NCBI GenBank assembly: GCA_026004735.1 | Contig: BPJS01000001.1 | Location: 4,668,859-4,732,858 of the forward strand | Direction: 5' to 3' | Length of the DNA stretch: 64,000 bases | Source of the DNA: Isosphaeraceae bacterium | GTDB lineage: Bacteria; Planctomycetota; Planctomycetia; Isosphaerales; Isosphaeraceae | Shown here: positions 17,743 through 27,786 of the stretch, one piece after another | Numbering within the stretch: the stretch's first letter is position 1 | Layout: the number at the start of each line of letters is the position of its first letter | The notes under the pieces: model-generated | The model's database searches: none | What the model was told of the DNA's origin: nothing | The model's input: the letters and a program-made list of their open reading frames with translations, nothing else | Made by a program: the position numbers and the translations under genes

Positions 17743-19095
17743 TCAACCGTCAAGACCAGGCAAGGTGCCGGTGCTGTCGCCGAGGGCGTCGACGCGGGCA
17801 TCCATGCGGTCGAGCATGGCGAGGAAGAGGTTGTTGAGCGGGGTCTGGTCGGGGTAGCGGACGTGGCGGCCAGTCTGGATGGTGCCGGCGCCGCGGCCAG
17901 CCAGAAGGATCGGCAGGTCGTTGTGATTGTGGGCGTCGCCATCGGCGATCCCGCTGCCGTAGACGATCATGCAATTGTCGAGGACCGACTGGCCCTCGCC
18001 GTCGGCGGCCTCCTTGAGCTTGCCGAGCAGATAGGCCAACTGTTCCACGTGAAACGTATTGATCTTCTGGATCTTCGATTGTTTTTCGGGGTCGCGGCCG
18101 TGATGGGACAATTCGTGGTGGCCGTCGGCCACGCCGAGCCAGTTGTAAGTGCGGTTCGAGCCTTCGTTGGCGAGGACGAAGGTCACGATGCGGGTCAGGT
18201 CGGTCTGGAAGGCCAGGGCGATCATGTCGCACATCAGCCGAATATGTTCGCCGTATTGGTCGGGGATGCCGGCCGGCCGGGAGGCGTTGGGGGGAGCGTC
18301 GACAGGTGGTCGGGAAGCGGCCACCAGGCGGCGCTCGATTTCGCGGACGCTGGTCAGATACTCGTCCAGCTTGCGGCGGTCGGTGGTGCCGAGGCGGTCG
18401 CGGAGGCGGCGGGCGTCTTCGCTGACGTAATCGAGCACACTCTGGCGACGCTTGCGGCGCCGGGCCGATGCTGATCCGACGTCGCCGCCCGCCTCGCCAA
18501 ACAGGCGGTCGAAGACCAGGCGGGGGTTGACCTCCTTGGCCAGGGGTGTTGTCTCGCTGGACCAGGAGATGTTTGAGGAGTAGGCGCACGAGTAGCCGGA
18601 GTCGCAGTTACCGGCCTGCGCGGATGGGTCGCAGCCCAGCTCAAGCGAGGGGAAACGGGTCAGGTGGCCGATCTTCTGGGCGGCGACCTGGTCGACCGAG
18701 ATGCCGGCGCGGATGTTGGCGCCGTCGGTCTTGCGAGGGTGGACGCCGGTCAAAAAGGCGGCCAGGGCGCGGGCGTGGTCGCCGCCGCCATCCCCTTTGG
18801 CGTTGGCGTTGTCTTGGGCCAGACCGGTCAGAACCAGCAGATCGTCGCGGAACGGGGCCAGCGGTTTGAGGATTTCGGGCAGCTCATAGCCGCGACCTTC
18901 CTGCTTCGGGGTCCACTCGGGCATGTGGACGCCATTGGGCACGTAGAGGAAGGCCATCCGCCGCGGGCGGGGGTCGATCCCCGCGGCGCGGGCTTTGGCC
19001 GGGTCGATCAGCGGGGCCATTGCCTCCAGCCAGGGCAGCGCCAGCGTGGTGCCCAGACCTCGGAGGACCGTGCGGCGAGGGATCGGCTTGGGCAT
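17743..19095 (-). CDS. DUF1552 family exported protein
   Basis: A 450-residue protein with a Tat-like N-terminus (RRTVLRGLGTTLALPWLEAM). The DUF1552 landmarks are RRMAFLYVPNGVHMPEW, the GGGDHARALAAFLTGVHP stretch, SVDQVAAQ and the C-terminal HHELSHHGRDPEKQSKI. This family belongs to the alkaline-phosphatase/sulfatase-like DUF1501 relatives and is nearly always encoded beside a DUF1592 cytochrome. It lies 81 bp downstream of that gene and upstream of the dehydrogenase/haem gene. Biochemical function is not established; polysaccharide degradation at the cell surface is often suggested. Confidence 0.9.
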   Translation of the reverse strand: MPKPIPRRTVLRGLGTTLALPWLEAMAPLIDPAKARAAGIDPRPRRMAFLYVPNGVHMPEWTPKQEGRGYELPEILKPLAPFRDDLLVLTGLAQDNANAKGDGGGDHARALAAFLTGVHPRKTDGANIRAGISVDQVAAQKIGHLTRFPSLELGCDPSAQAGNCDSGYSCAYSSNISWSSETTPLAKEVNPRLVFDRLFGEAGGDVGSASARRRKRRQSVLDYVSEDARRLRDRLGTTDRRKLDEYLTSVREIERRLVAASRPPVDAPPNASRPAGIPDQYGEHIRLMCDMIALAFQTDLTRIVTFVLANEGSNRTYNWLGVADGHHELSHHGRDPEKQSKIQKINTFHVEQLAYLLGKLKEAADGEGQSVLDNCMIVYGSGIADGDAHNHNDLPILLAGRGAGTIQTGRHVRYPDQTPLNNLFLAMLDRMDARVDALGDSTGTLPGLDG

Positions 19096-19176
19096 GGTGA
19101 TCGGGGGGTTAGGGGTTCTGGAGTCGGCGGGATACGAGATTCGCGTGGCCGGGCCGACCAGTCCGGCCCGAGACGG

Positions 19177-21888
19177 CTACTGGAGCACCAGTTCCTCGAG
19201 CGAACGCTTGCGGAAGGGGTCGCTTTTGACGATCTCGACGATCAGGCCTGAGAAGGTCAGGCCGCCGGAGCGGGCCTTCTCGACGACGGCATCGACGGCA
19301 CAGGCGTCGGCCGGTTCGAGGCCGCGGCCCAGGCCGTAGATGAGCAGCTTTTCGGTGAGGTTGCGGAGGAACCGCTCGGCCTGATCGGCACGGAGCAGGC
19401 GGCGCAGTTCGTCGGCACCGGAGAACGAGCGGCCGCCCGGCAGACTGCCGGACGCATCGACCGGAGCATCGCCGTCACGCTCGCGCCAGGCTCCGATCGC
19501 GTCGTAGTTTTCCAGGCCGAAGCCAAGCGGATCGAGCCGGGCGTGGCAGCCGGCGCAGGCCGGGTTAGACCGGTGCTGCTCCAGACGCTGGCGGAGCGTC
19601 CCTCGAAGCGGCCCCTGAGCCTTGTCGTCCTCGAGCGGCGGAACATCGGCCGGTGCCGGCGGCGGCGGCGTGCCCAGAATCTGTTCGAGAATATACTTGC
19701 CGCGCTTCACGGGCGAGGTTCGACCGGGGTTGGAGGTGAGCGTCAGGATCGACGCCTGCGCGAGCAGGCCGCCCCGATGGCTGCCCGGCGGCAGAGCGAC
19801 CTCGCGAAAGGCGCTGCCGGTGACGCCAGGAATCCCGTAGTGCTGGGCCAGACGTTCATTGAGGAACGTATACGGCGCGTCGAGCAGGTCGAGCAACGGC
19901 CGGTCCTGGCGGATGATGGCCTCAAGGAAATGCTCGGTCTCGGCCCGCATGGCTTGGCGGAGTTCGGCGTCGAATTGGGGGAATCGGGCGGGGTCGGGCG
20001 TCACGGCGTCGAGCTTGCGAAGCTGGAGCCACTGGCCGGCGAAATGATCGACCAAGGCACGCGAGCGCGCGTCCTTGAGCATCCGGCGTACCTGAGCTTC
20101 GAGCACCCGGTCGTCCTGGAGCCGGTCTTCGCGGGCCAGCCGCATCAGCTCGTCGTCGGGCATGGTCGCCCAGAGGAAGTACGAAAGCCGGGAGGCCAGT
20201 TCGTAGCCGGTCAGCGGACGGACCGGGGCCGAACCGGGTCGATTGCCCGAAGCACGGCGGTCGACTTCGACGCGGTACAGAAAGTGCGGGCTGACCAGCA
20301 CGGCCTGCACGGCGAGTTGGATGCCGCGTTCGAAGGTTTCGCCATCGTCGCGAGCGGTTTCGACGAGCTTGAGCAGGCGCTCGACCTCCTCGGGGCGGAC
20401 CGGTCGACGGTAGGCGCGGGTCATGAAGGCCGCGAGCGGTTCGCGGGCCGCGGCGCTCCAGTCAGCGGGGCTTTTGGGAGCGCGCGGGATCAGGCGACGA
20501 TGGGCGGCGGACGTCGCCAGGGGTGTCGTCGCCAGCAACTCGACCCGATGGATGTGGAGGTTGCGGTCACCTTTGAGCTTGGGGTCAGGGCTATCGGGCT
20601 GATAGTAGTCGTTGACGAAAGCCAGCGCGACGGCGTTCTTGCCCTTCCGCAGGTTGAGGCTGAGGTTGTACGTCGAAGGGTTTTGGGGGCTGGAGGGAAC
20701 ATCCACGACGCGAAGCTGTCTGCCGGCCAGGCGAAGTGCCATTCGGGCCGGTTCGGGTCCGGCCTGATCACCGGACGCTGAAACGGTCAGATAGTAGACT
20801 CCTTCGACTGGTGCTTCGATCTCGAGCTGAAACTCGCCGTTCGAGGCGAGCGTCCGTCCGTGCGCCGAGGGGTTGCCGCCGGCGATCTGGTCGGGACGCC
20901 AGACCCGCACGGGCCAGGTCGGCGGCATCGGGCTTCCGAACAACTCGGCGCCGTGGAGGATCAGGTTGCGGTCGCCTCGGAGCTTTGGATCGGGGCTGTC
21001 CGGCTGGTAGTAGTCGTTGACGAAGGCCAGGCTCAAAATTCGCTCGGAGGGGGCTTTGACGGGAATCTCGACCGCGTACGAACCCGGCGCGTCGGCGGTC
21101 GCCTCGACGTCAAAGCTGCGGAGCGGCTGGCCGTCGAGCTTGACGACCAGCCGCGGCAGTTCGGACCCAGCCCGCTCACCGTGCGCGGTGACGACCAGCC
21201 GGTACTTGCCCCGCTCGGGAAAGCGATAGCGGCGGGAGACTTCGAGGTTGGAGTTGAGCCGGCCATTTGGCGGCGCTCCGTCCCAGGCGCGCGGCTCCCA
21301 ACGGGCGAGCAAGCCGTTGTCGATCCGGGGGATCTGAATCGCCCGTTCGGAGACCAGCTCGGCCAGCGTCAGGTATTTTTCCAGCAGCAGCGGCGGCAGC
21401 GAGAGAACGTCGCCGATCGTGTCGAAGCCATAGCCCACATCATCGAGCGGCAGCATCTCCGGCCGCGGGACCTCGACGCCGAGCAGGTCGCGCACCGTGT
21501 TCAGATACTCGACCCGATTAAGCCGCCGGAGCGTGACCCGGCCGGGCTGCTCGATCGTGCAGTCGCGCGCGGCCAGCAGATCCTCGACGACGCCGGCCAG
21601 GGTGGCGCGCTCGTCGTCGGTCGGCTGAGGTTCGCCGTCGGGCGGCATGATGCCGGCATCGACCTGATCGACCACACGCTGCCAGAGGCGGCGGTCGGCG
21701 ACGATCGCCGACTTGTCGGCCGCCGCATGCAGGGCCACCCCCGCCTTGGCTTTCTCGGCGTTGTGGCAGGCCACGCAGTACCGATCCAGCAGCGGCCGAA
21801 CTTGGGACGCAAACCGATCCTCCGCAGCACGCAGCGGCGCCGAGACCAGCAGCCCAACCGCCATCACGACCGTCGTCCGACGCATCAT
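19177..21888 (-). CDS. Planctomycete cytochrome c protein with DUF1587/1592/1588/1585/1595
   Basis: A 903-residue exported protein from the ATG at 21888 (two ATGs in a row; a GTG sits just upstream). A signal peptide (VVMAVGLLVSAPLRAAEDRF) precedes a c-type haem site CVACH with the N-x-x-K-x-x-x-G-V that follows it in PSCyt1 domains. DUF1587 includes LRRLNRVEYLNTVRDLLGV. Two copies of a carbohydrate-binding-like module follow, each containing FVNDYYQPDSPDPKL. The end has DUF1595/1592/1588/1585, with RLSYFLWATMPDDELMRLA, PACAGCHARLDPLGF (a second CxxCH) and a C-terminal FLRNLTEKLLIYGLGR. Likely a large surface protein in polysaccharide use; first gene of the 22-13 kb unit. Confidence 0.9.
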   Translation of the reverse strand: MMRRTTVVMAVGLLVSAPLRAAEDRFASQVRPLLDRYCVACHNAEKAKAGVALHAAADKSAIVADRRLWQRVVDQVDAGIMPPDGEPQPTDDERATLAGVVEDLLAARDCTIEQPGRVTLRRLNRVEYLNTVRDLLGVEVPRPEMLPLDDVGYGFDTIGDVLSLPPLLLEKYLTLAELVSERAIQIPRIDNGLLARWEPRAWDGAPPNGRLNSNLEVSRRYRFPERGKYRLVVTAHGERAGSELPRLVVKLDGQPLRSFDVEATADAPGSYAVEIPVKAPSERILSLAFVNDYYQPDSPDPKLRGDRNLILHGAELFGSPMPPTWPVRVWRPDQIAGGNPSAHGRTLASNGEFQLEIEAPVEGVYYLTVSASGDQAGPEPARMALRLAGRQLRVVDVPSSPQNPSTYNLSLNLRKGKNAVALAFVNDYYQPDSPDPKLKGDRNLHIHRVELLATTPLATSAAHRRLIPRAPKSPADWSAAAREPLAAFMTRAYRRPVRPEEVERLLKLVETARDDGETFERGIQLAVQAVLVSPHFLYRVEVDRRASGNRPGSAPVRPLTGYELASRLSYFLWATMPDDELMRLAREDRLQDDRVLEAQVRRMLKDARSRALVDHFAGQWLQLRKLDAVTPDPARFPQFDAELRQAMRAETEHFLEAIIRQDRPLLDLLDAPYTFLNERLAQHYGIPGVTGSAFREVALPPGSHRGGLLAQASILTLTSNPGRTSPVKRGKYILEQILGTPPPPAPADVPPLEDDKAQGPLRGTLRQRLEQHRSNPACAGCHARLDPLGFGLENYDAIGAWRERDGDAPVDASGSLPGGRSFSGADELRRLLRADQAERFLRNLTEKLLIYGLGRGLEPADACAVDAVVEKARSGGLTFSGLIVEIVKSDPFRKRSLEELVLQ

Positions 21889-22114
21889 CACCCACCTGGG
21901 ATCGTGGGGAAATCGGTGTTGCACGATTGTTCGACATTCTGGATTTTAGGGGACAGAGCGTCTGGGTGTCGAGTTGGGCTGTGGGTCTGGCTCAACAAGG
22001 GGGGGACGGCGTGGGAGTTGGCTCGCGTGGCCGCGGTGGGGGAAGCAGCGGGTAGGGAGGCCCGGTCGTCGCGCAACGGTGGGATTGGCCTGAGGAAGCG
22101 GCCGACCACATGAC

Positions 22115-23593
22115 ATGAATCGGATACTCCTGATGAGGCGGCCGAACACCTGGTTGGTGTGGGCGTGGCTGGGGCTTGGGGCGGTCGGTCTGGTCGAGGC
22201 AGCCGAGCGGGCGGTTCGACCGAACATCCTCTGGCTCGTGGCCGAGGATTTTGGGCCGGCGCTGGGCTGTTACGGCCAGAAGGGGGTCCAGACGCCCCAC
22301 CTGGATCGGCTGGCGGCGCGGGGCATGCGCTTCACCCACGCGTACACAACCTCGCCGGTCTGCTCGCCGAGTCGCTCGGCGTTCATGACCGGGATGTATC
22401 AGACGTCGATTGGGGCCCACAACCACCGCTCCCACCGCGACGATGGGTATCGCCTGCCGGCGGAGGTCCAGTTGATCAGTGTGCGGATGCGCGAGGCGGG
22501 CTACTTCACGGCGAACGTGCGGGAGTTTCCCGGCCATTTCGGGTTTCGCGGCACTGGCAAGACCGACTGGAACTTCACCGTCGAGGGCAAGCCGTTCGAC
22601 TCGGACCGCTGGGCAGATCTCAAAGCCCATGAGCCGTTCTTCGCTCAGGTCAATTTTGAGGAAACCCACAGGCCGTTCACGGCGCCGCGGCGGGTCGATC
22701 CGGCAACGGTCGAGATTCCACCCTATGAACCCGACGATCCGCTGGTCCGCGCCGATCGGGCCGCCTATCTCGACGAGGCGATCGAGCTGGATCGTCAGGT
22801 GGGCCTGATTCTCGATCAGCTCACCGCGGACGGGCTGGCCGGGCGGACGATCGTCGTCTTCATGGGCGACAACGGCGAGGCCCACATCCGCGGCAAGCAG
22901 TTTTGCTACGAGGAAGGGCTGCGGGTTCCGTTGATCGTGGCCTGGGCTGATGCCTTCGAGCCGCCGGCCGGCTTCGAGCCGGGAACGGTGAGCGACCGGT
23001 TGATCGAAGCGATCGACCTGGCGCCGACGTTTCTGGCGGTGGCGGGGCTGTCCAAGCCGGAAGGGATGCAGGGGCGGGTGTTGTTTGGACCGGGGGCCGA
23101 GCCGCTCCGGGAGTTTGCCTTTGGAGCGCGGGACCGATGCGACGAGACAGTGTTTCGGATCCGCACGGTGCGCGATCGACGCTATCGTTACATCCGGAAC
23201 TTTACGCCCGACCGGCCGTTTCTTCAGGCCAACACCTACAAGGAAAAAAGTTACCCAGCCTGGAATTTGTTGAAGCAGCGGGCCGCGGCTGGAATGTTGA
23301 CTCCCGAGCAGGCCTTCCTCGCTGCCCCGACGATGCCCGAGGAGGAGCTTTACGACCTCGAGACCGACCCCCATCAAGTCCGTAATCTGGCCGGCTCGGC
23401 CGATCCCAAGCACCGGGCCGTACGGGACCGGCTGCGTGAAGCCCTGAACCGGTGGATCGAGGAGACGGGCGATCAGGGGGCCGTTTTAGAGCCGGAGGAG
23501 TTGGCGCGGTCGCAAGGGGTGACTCGGCCCGACACGAATCCCCTGGCCGGCTATGCGCCGGATACCCCAACGCGACGAACTCCCCCTCGCTGA
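22115..23593 (+). CDS. Exported sulfatase, heparan N-sulfatase-like
   Basis: A 492-residue arylsulfatase-family enzyme. An N-terminal signal segment ends near residue 28 (WLGLGAVGLVEA). The formylglycine signature C-S-P-S-R is at C83 in SPVCSPSRSAFMTGMYQ. The metal ligands follow the usual pattern, with VAEDFGPAL near the start and VVFMGDNGEAH later. The GAHNHRSHRDDGYRLP stretch resembles SGSH/heparan N-sulfatase-like members that hydrolyse sulfate from polysaccharide amino sugars. Substrate is a guess. It is divergent from the DUF1592 operon, which fits a surface polysaccharide-degrading locus. Confidence 0.9.
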   Translation: MNRILLMRRPNTWLVWAWLGLGAVGLVEAAERAVRPNILWLVAEDFGPALGCYGQKGVQTPHLDRLAARGMRFTHAYTTSPVCSPSRSAFMTGMYQTSIGAHNHRSHRDDGYRLPAEVQLISVRMREAGYFTANVREFPGHFGFRGTGKTDWNFTVEGKPFDSDRWADLKAHEPFFAQVNFEETHRPFTAPRRVDPATVEIPPYEPDDPLVRADRAAYLDEAIELDRQVGLILDQLTADGLAGRTIVVFMGDNGEAHIRGKQFCYEEGLRVPLIVAWADAFEPPAGFEPGTVSDRLIEAIDLAPTFLAVAGLSKPEGMQGRVLFGPGAEPLREFAFGARDRCDETVFRIRTVRDRRYRYIRNFTPDRPFLQANTYKEKSYPAWNLLKQRAAAGMLTPEQAFLAAPTMPEEELYDLETDPHQVRNLAGSADPKHRAVRDRLREALNRWIEETGDQGAVLEPEELARSQGVTRPDTNPLAGYAPDTPTRRTPPR

Positions 23594-23827
23594 TCGAACC
23601 CAGCCGACCTGCCAATTCGGGGTGGCCAGCCCGGATCCTGGCCGATATAAGCCCAGGGCGATGGCGGCGGGCGGCCAATGGCCGGGAGGATCGTGTGTCC
23701 TCGGGCCGCCGGGTTCGCCGGGATCGGTCCGCTTGAACGGGATTCGGAAACGGCCGGTCACGCCCAGGCCCGGAGGGACGCCCGGCTCGGCCTGAGGCCG
23801 GGCAGGGAAGGCAGGGGAGGCCACGGT

Positions 23828-25747
23828 ATGCCGACACGCTTGGCCCGGCTGCGACTGGACCGGCTCCGACCGAGTCGGCGATACATCGAGCGGTTGCGCG
23901 TGGCGACGCGGGGGGGAACAGGTCCAGCCGCCGCAGCTCGGGCCGCACTCTGGTTCGGTCTGGTCACTGGTCTGGCCGAAACGGCGATCCGCTTCGGACG
24001 CAGCCACCTCGATCCATCGGCCGCAGTCAACCTTCATGTCAACCGCCATACAATCTGGATGATCGCCGCCTCGAACGCGATGATTTACGCCGTGCTGGCG
24101 ATCCTGGCTGCCCTGGCAGCCTGGCGGCGTCCAGGAACGAAGACCGCGCGGGCCATCCCCGCCGTGCTGGTCGCGCTGGCGGCGTTTGGCTTGCTCCAGA
24201 ACGGCCCGGCGTTGGCGCTTCCCGCGCAGGCAATCCTGGCCTGCGGGATCGGCGCTTGGGGCAGTCGGCTGGTGGGGGCCGATCCGCTGCGCTTCGAGAG
24301 GCTGGTGGCGCGGACCCTGCCGGGATTGGCTCTGATGGCGATTGCCCTCTACGTGGTTCCGCTGGCGCGCGAGCGTTGGGCCGAGGAGCGCACCCTGGCG
24401 GCTCTGCCCCCAGCCCCAGCGGGTGCGCCAAATGTCATCTGGATTGTGCTCGATACCGTGCGCGCGGACGCGACCAGCCTGGTCGAGGCGTCCGGCCGCT
24501 CGACGCCGACGCTGGCGGCCTTGGGCGCTCGCGGGATCGTTTTCGAGGAAGCCCGATCGCCGGCGGGGTGGACCTTGCCCTCGCATACGTCGATGTTCAC
24601 TGGCCACTGGCCCCGCGCGCTTTACAGCGAGTCGAACCGGGCCAAGGGGTATCCGCCCCGGCGGCTCGAAGAACGGTTCACCACCATCGCCGAGCACCTC
24701 CGCAACCACGGCTACGCGACCGCCGGCTTCGTCGCCAACACCTATTTTTGCAACGCCTGGTACGGGCTGGCCCAGGGTTTTTCCCGCTACGAGGACGCGC
24801 CGACCGATTGGCGGACCATTCTTCGCAGCAGCGGATTGGGCCGGCGGCTGATGCTGGCTGTGGGCAATCCGCCCCAGGAACGCGACGATGCGGCGTTCTC
24901 CCGCCGCGACGCGGCGACGATCCACGCCGAGGCGCTCGACTGGCTCGATCAGCGGAGCTCGCCCGACCGGCCCTTCTTCCTCTTCCTCAATCACTTCGAC
25001 GCGCACGACCCCTACCTGAGCGACTGCGCCGACGTGGCCAGGCAGGAGCAAGTCTGGCTGCAGCGCTGGCATGCGTGCCCGAAGTCGGACCTGCCCGGCG
25101 AGCGGGTGCGGCGTGCACGGGAGCGGTACGACGCCTGCGTGGAAGCCTTGGATCGCCGCCTCGGAGAACTGATCTCCGAACTGGACCGCCGCGGCGCGCT
25201 GGCCAACACCCTCTTGATCGTCACCTCGGACCACGGCGAGCTGTTCGGCGAGCGTGGGGCGTTTCTCCACGGTCCCGACCTCCATCGCGAGGCGACTCAT
25301 GTTCCCCTCGTGATCGTGCCACCCGGAACCGCCGCGCTGGCGGGGCGGCGGATCGCCGAGCCGGTGAGCCTACGCGAGCTACCCGCCACCATCGCCGACC
25401 TGACCGGCACCGACCCCGCCGGCGTGGCTTTCCCCGGGCGGTCGCTGGCGCGATTCTGGCGCGCCGGCTCGGAGGCCCGTTCCGATCCGGTCTATTGCGA
25501 CACCGGCGGACGCGCCGATCCCCGCGGAACCCGCCGGGTGCCGTGCGCGCTGGTCGCTGAGGGGTTCGCCTACCTCCGCGGCGGCGACGGCCGCGAAGAG
25601 CTGTACGACCGCCGCACCGATCCGGCCGAAACGGTCAACCTCGCCGACCAGCCCGCCCTGGCCGAGCGCCTTGCCCGAATGCGGGCACTCGTGGTCGCCA
25701 TCGAAAGCGACGGCGAACCCTCAGCGGCCCCAGGCTCCGCCCCTTAA
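23828..25747 (+). CDS. Membrane-anchored sulfatase-like hydrolase without the Cys/Ser FGly site
   Basis: A 639-residue protein from the ATG at 23828. Residues about 40-190 contain several membrane helices (for example MIYAVLAILAALAA). The alkaline-phosphatase-superfamily domain starts at APNVIWIVLDTVRADA with the metal Asp and ends with VTSDHGELFGERGAFLHGP, the second metal site. At the nucleophile position the sequence is GWTLPSHTSMFTG, so the canonical C/S-x-P-S-R is replaced by T-x-P-S-H and no formylglycine can form. Thr is the nucleophile in phosphoglycerol transferases of this superfamily, so phosphoryl rather than sulfuryl transfer is possible. Confidence 0.85.
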   Translation: MPTRLARLRLDRLRPSRRYIERLRVATRGGTGPAAAARAALWFGLVTGLAETAIRFGRSHLDPSAAVNLHVNRHTIWMIAASNAMIYAVLAILAALAAWRRPGTKTARAIPAVLVALAAFGLLQNGPALALPAQAILACGIGAWGSRLVGADPLRFERLVARTLPGLALMAIALYVVPLARERWAEERTLAALPPAPAGAPNVIWIVLDTVRADATSLVEASGRSTPTLAALGARGIVFEEARSPAGWTLPSHTSMFTGHWPRALYSESNRAKGYPPRRLEERFTTIAEHLRNHGYATAGFVANTYFCNAWYGLAQGFSRYEDAPTDWRTILRSSGLGRRLMLAVGNPPQERDDAAFSRRDAATIHAEALDWLDQRSSPDRPFFLFLNHFDAHDPYLSDCADVARQEQVWLQRWHACPKSDLPGERVRRARERYDACVEALDRRLGELISELDRRGALANTLLIVTSDHGELFGERGAFLHGPDLHREATHVPLVIVPPGTAALAGRRIAEPVSLRELPATIADLTGTDPAGVAFPGRSLARFWRAGSEARSDPVYCDTGGRADPRGTRRVPCALVAEGFAYLRGGDGREELYDRRTDPAETVNLADQPALAERLARMRALVVAIESDGEPSAAPGSAP

Positions 25748-25891
25748 GCCTCGGCGGACGCCCATCCACCCGATCCCTGGCCGCCGCTTCGGCCCGCGTT
25801 TCTCAAGGAGCTTCCAGCCCCCCATCGGCCCACGCCGGGGAGGACGTACCGCTCTGGGGGACACCGCCGACGGCCCATGCTCCGGCGGCGC

Positions 25892-27397
25892 TCACCGCCG
25901 CCCGGTCGATCGGGACCAGATCAGATAAATCGGCAGCCCGGCCAGCACGATCAGGGCGCCGATGCCACAGGTCTGGGGTGTCAAGACGACCAGATCGGCA
26001 ATCAGCAGGATCGACAACACCAGGTAGATCAGAGCCGGCAGAGGGTAAAGCGGCGTGCGGAACGGACGAGCGGCGTCCGGGCGGCGGATCCGGAGCACGA
26101 TCACCGCGGCGACCATCAACGCGTAGAACGCCAGATCCGCGGGAACAATATATTCCAGCAATTGACTGTAGACGTTTCCATACGTCCCATCCGACGCGAC
26201 CGTCAAAGGCAAGGTGAGCAGGGCGGCCCAGAGTCCTTGAACCAGCATCGCCGTGGCCGGGACCCGTCGGGCGTTGACCCTCCCGGCGCGGGCGAAAAAC
26301 AGGCCGTCACGCGCCATCGCATACGAGACCCGCGCACCGGCCAGCACCAGCCCGTTGACGCAACCGAATGTGGAAATCAGGATCAAGGCCGCCATCAGCC
26401 CGACACCCATCGGCCCGACGATTCGGGCCATCGCGGCCGTGCCCACGCGGTCCTGGTCGGCGTGCTGAATCTCGGCCAGCGAGAGGGTCAGCACGTAGGC
26501 CAGGTTGGCCAGCAGGTACAGGACCACCACCATCGAGCATCCCAGGATCAAGGCCCGTGGGATATTGCGGGCTGGGTCGCGGACCTCTCCGCCGGTGAAC
26601 GTGACGTTGTTCCAGGCGGTCTGGGAAAAGAGCGGACCGATCATCGCCTTGCCGAGCAACAGAACCAGTGCCAGCGCCGTGCCGACGCCGGCGAGTTTCG
26701 GTTCCACGGCCGCGGCGTCCCATCCATTGGCGACGGGATTCCACCAGGAGCTGGTCCAGGCAGCGGCGTCACGGCGGATTCCCACGCCAAGCCCCAGGAC
26801 GATCAGGCCGAGCAACGCGCCGGTCTTGGCAAACGTAAACAGATTTTGAATCCGCTTGCCGGTCTCCAGTCCGCGGGTATTGACTAGGGTCAGCACGGCG
26901 ATGACCCCGATCGCGACGAGCTGTTGCGTCGATAGACTGAGCGCATAACCCGGGGCGAGAGCCACCGGACCCAGCAGAAAACGATCGGCGGCCACGCCCG
27001 GCAGAAAGACGCCCAGGAACTTGGCGAACGCCACCGCGACGGCCGCAATCGTCCCCGTCTGGACGACCAGCAGAAGCGACCACCCAAAAAGGAACGCGAC
27101 CGGCGGGCCGAACGCCTCGCGGAGGAAGACGTACTGGCCGCCGGCCTGAGGCATCATCGCCGAAAGCTCCGCGCAGCACAGCGCGCCGGTGATCGTGAGC
27201 ACGCCGGCCAGCGCCCAGGCCGCAAGCAGCCAGCCCGGCGAACCGACCAGTCGGGCCGATTCGGCCGACGTGATAAAGATTCCCGAGCCGATCATCGACC
27301 CCACGACGATCATGGCCGCGTCGATCGGCCCCAAGGCGCGAACCAGGGGCGTTTCGGTCGCGGCTCGCGGCTCGGTTGCGGCGGAATCGGCAGTCAT
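25892..27397 (-). CDS. APC-superfamily amino acid permease
   Basis: A 501-residue integral membrane protein with about twelve hydrophobic segments. Helix 1 has the APC motif GPIDAAMIVVGSMIGSGIF, with the GSGIF unwound substrate-binding loop. MPQAGGQYVFLREAFG follows in helix 3. The C-terminal part resembles LAT/PotE-type members. Substrate is probably an amino acid, exchanged or imported with protons; specificity is not readable. It is convergent with the sulfatase-like gene and divergent from the DUF502 gene. Confidence 0.9.
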   Translation of the reverse strand: MTADSAATEPRAATETPLVRALGPIDAAMIVVGSMIGSGIFITSAESARLVGSPGWLLAAWALAGVLTITGALCCAELSAMMPQAGGQYVFLREAFGPPVAFLFGWSLLLVVQTGTIAAVAVAFAKFLGVFLPGVAADRFLLGPVALAPGYALSLSTQQLVAIGVIAVLTLVNTRGLETGKRIQNLFTFAKTGALLGLIVLGLGVGIRRDAAAWTSSWWNPVANGWDAAAVEPKLAGVGTALALVLLLGKAMIGPLFSQTAWNNVTFTGGEVRDPARNIPRALILGCSMVVVLYLLANLAYVLTLSLAEIQHADQDRVGTAAMARIVGPMGVGLMAALILISTFGCVNGLVLAGARVSYAMARDGLFFARAGRVNARRVPATAMLVQGLWAALLTLPLTVASDGTYGNVYSQLLEYIVPADLAFYALMVAAVIVLRIRRPDAARPFRTPLYPLPALIYLVLSILLIADLVVLTPQTCGIGALIVLAGLPIYLIWSRSTGRR

Positions 27398-27786
27398 CCG
27401 GCTCGGACCTCGGGGCGGCTCGATCTGGGGATGGCGCGTGTCGCCGCGTTGTACGGTGGGGGAGAGGGGGTGTCAAGCCACTGGCCTTCGGGGCGCCTGA
27501 CGCCCAGCCGCCAGACCGAGCCCGGGCTGCCCTGAGGAGCAACCCGACGCCCGGCCATCGCTCGAAGCGTTGATCGCGAACTGCCCGTCGTCCGGGGAGA
27601 CTCAACCACATCCAAAGCCCAGAAAAACGGCCGCCAGAGGCGAGCCGACCGACCGCTTGCGGCTCGCGTCCCGCCGGTTGGCCGAACCGCTCCACCTCAA
27701 GGCGCCCCGCCGTCGGGCCCGACGCTGACAGATTTCCGAGCGATCGATTAGGTTGAACACAACCAGGCATTGAGGGAGGCTTCGAC
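27398..27786. other. Divergent intergenic region, permease and DUF502 genes
   Basis: 389 bp between divergent starts. A GGGAGG ribosome site for the DUF502 gene lies at 27774-27779. No convincing -35/-10 pair, hairpin or small ORF was seen. Confidence 0.5.
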
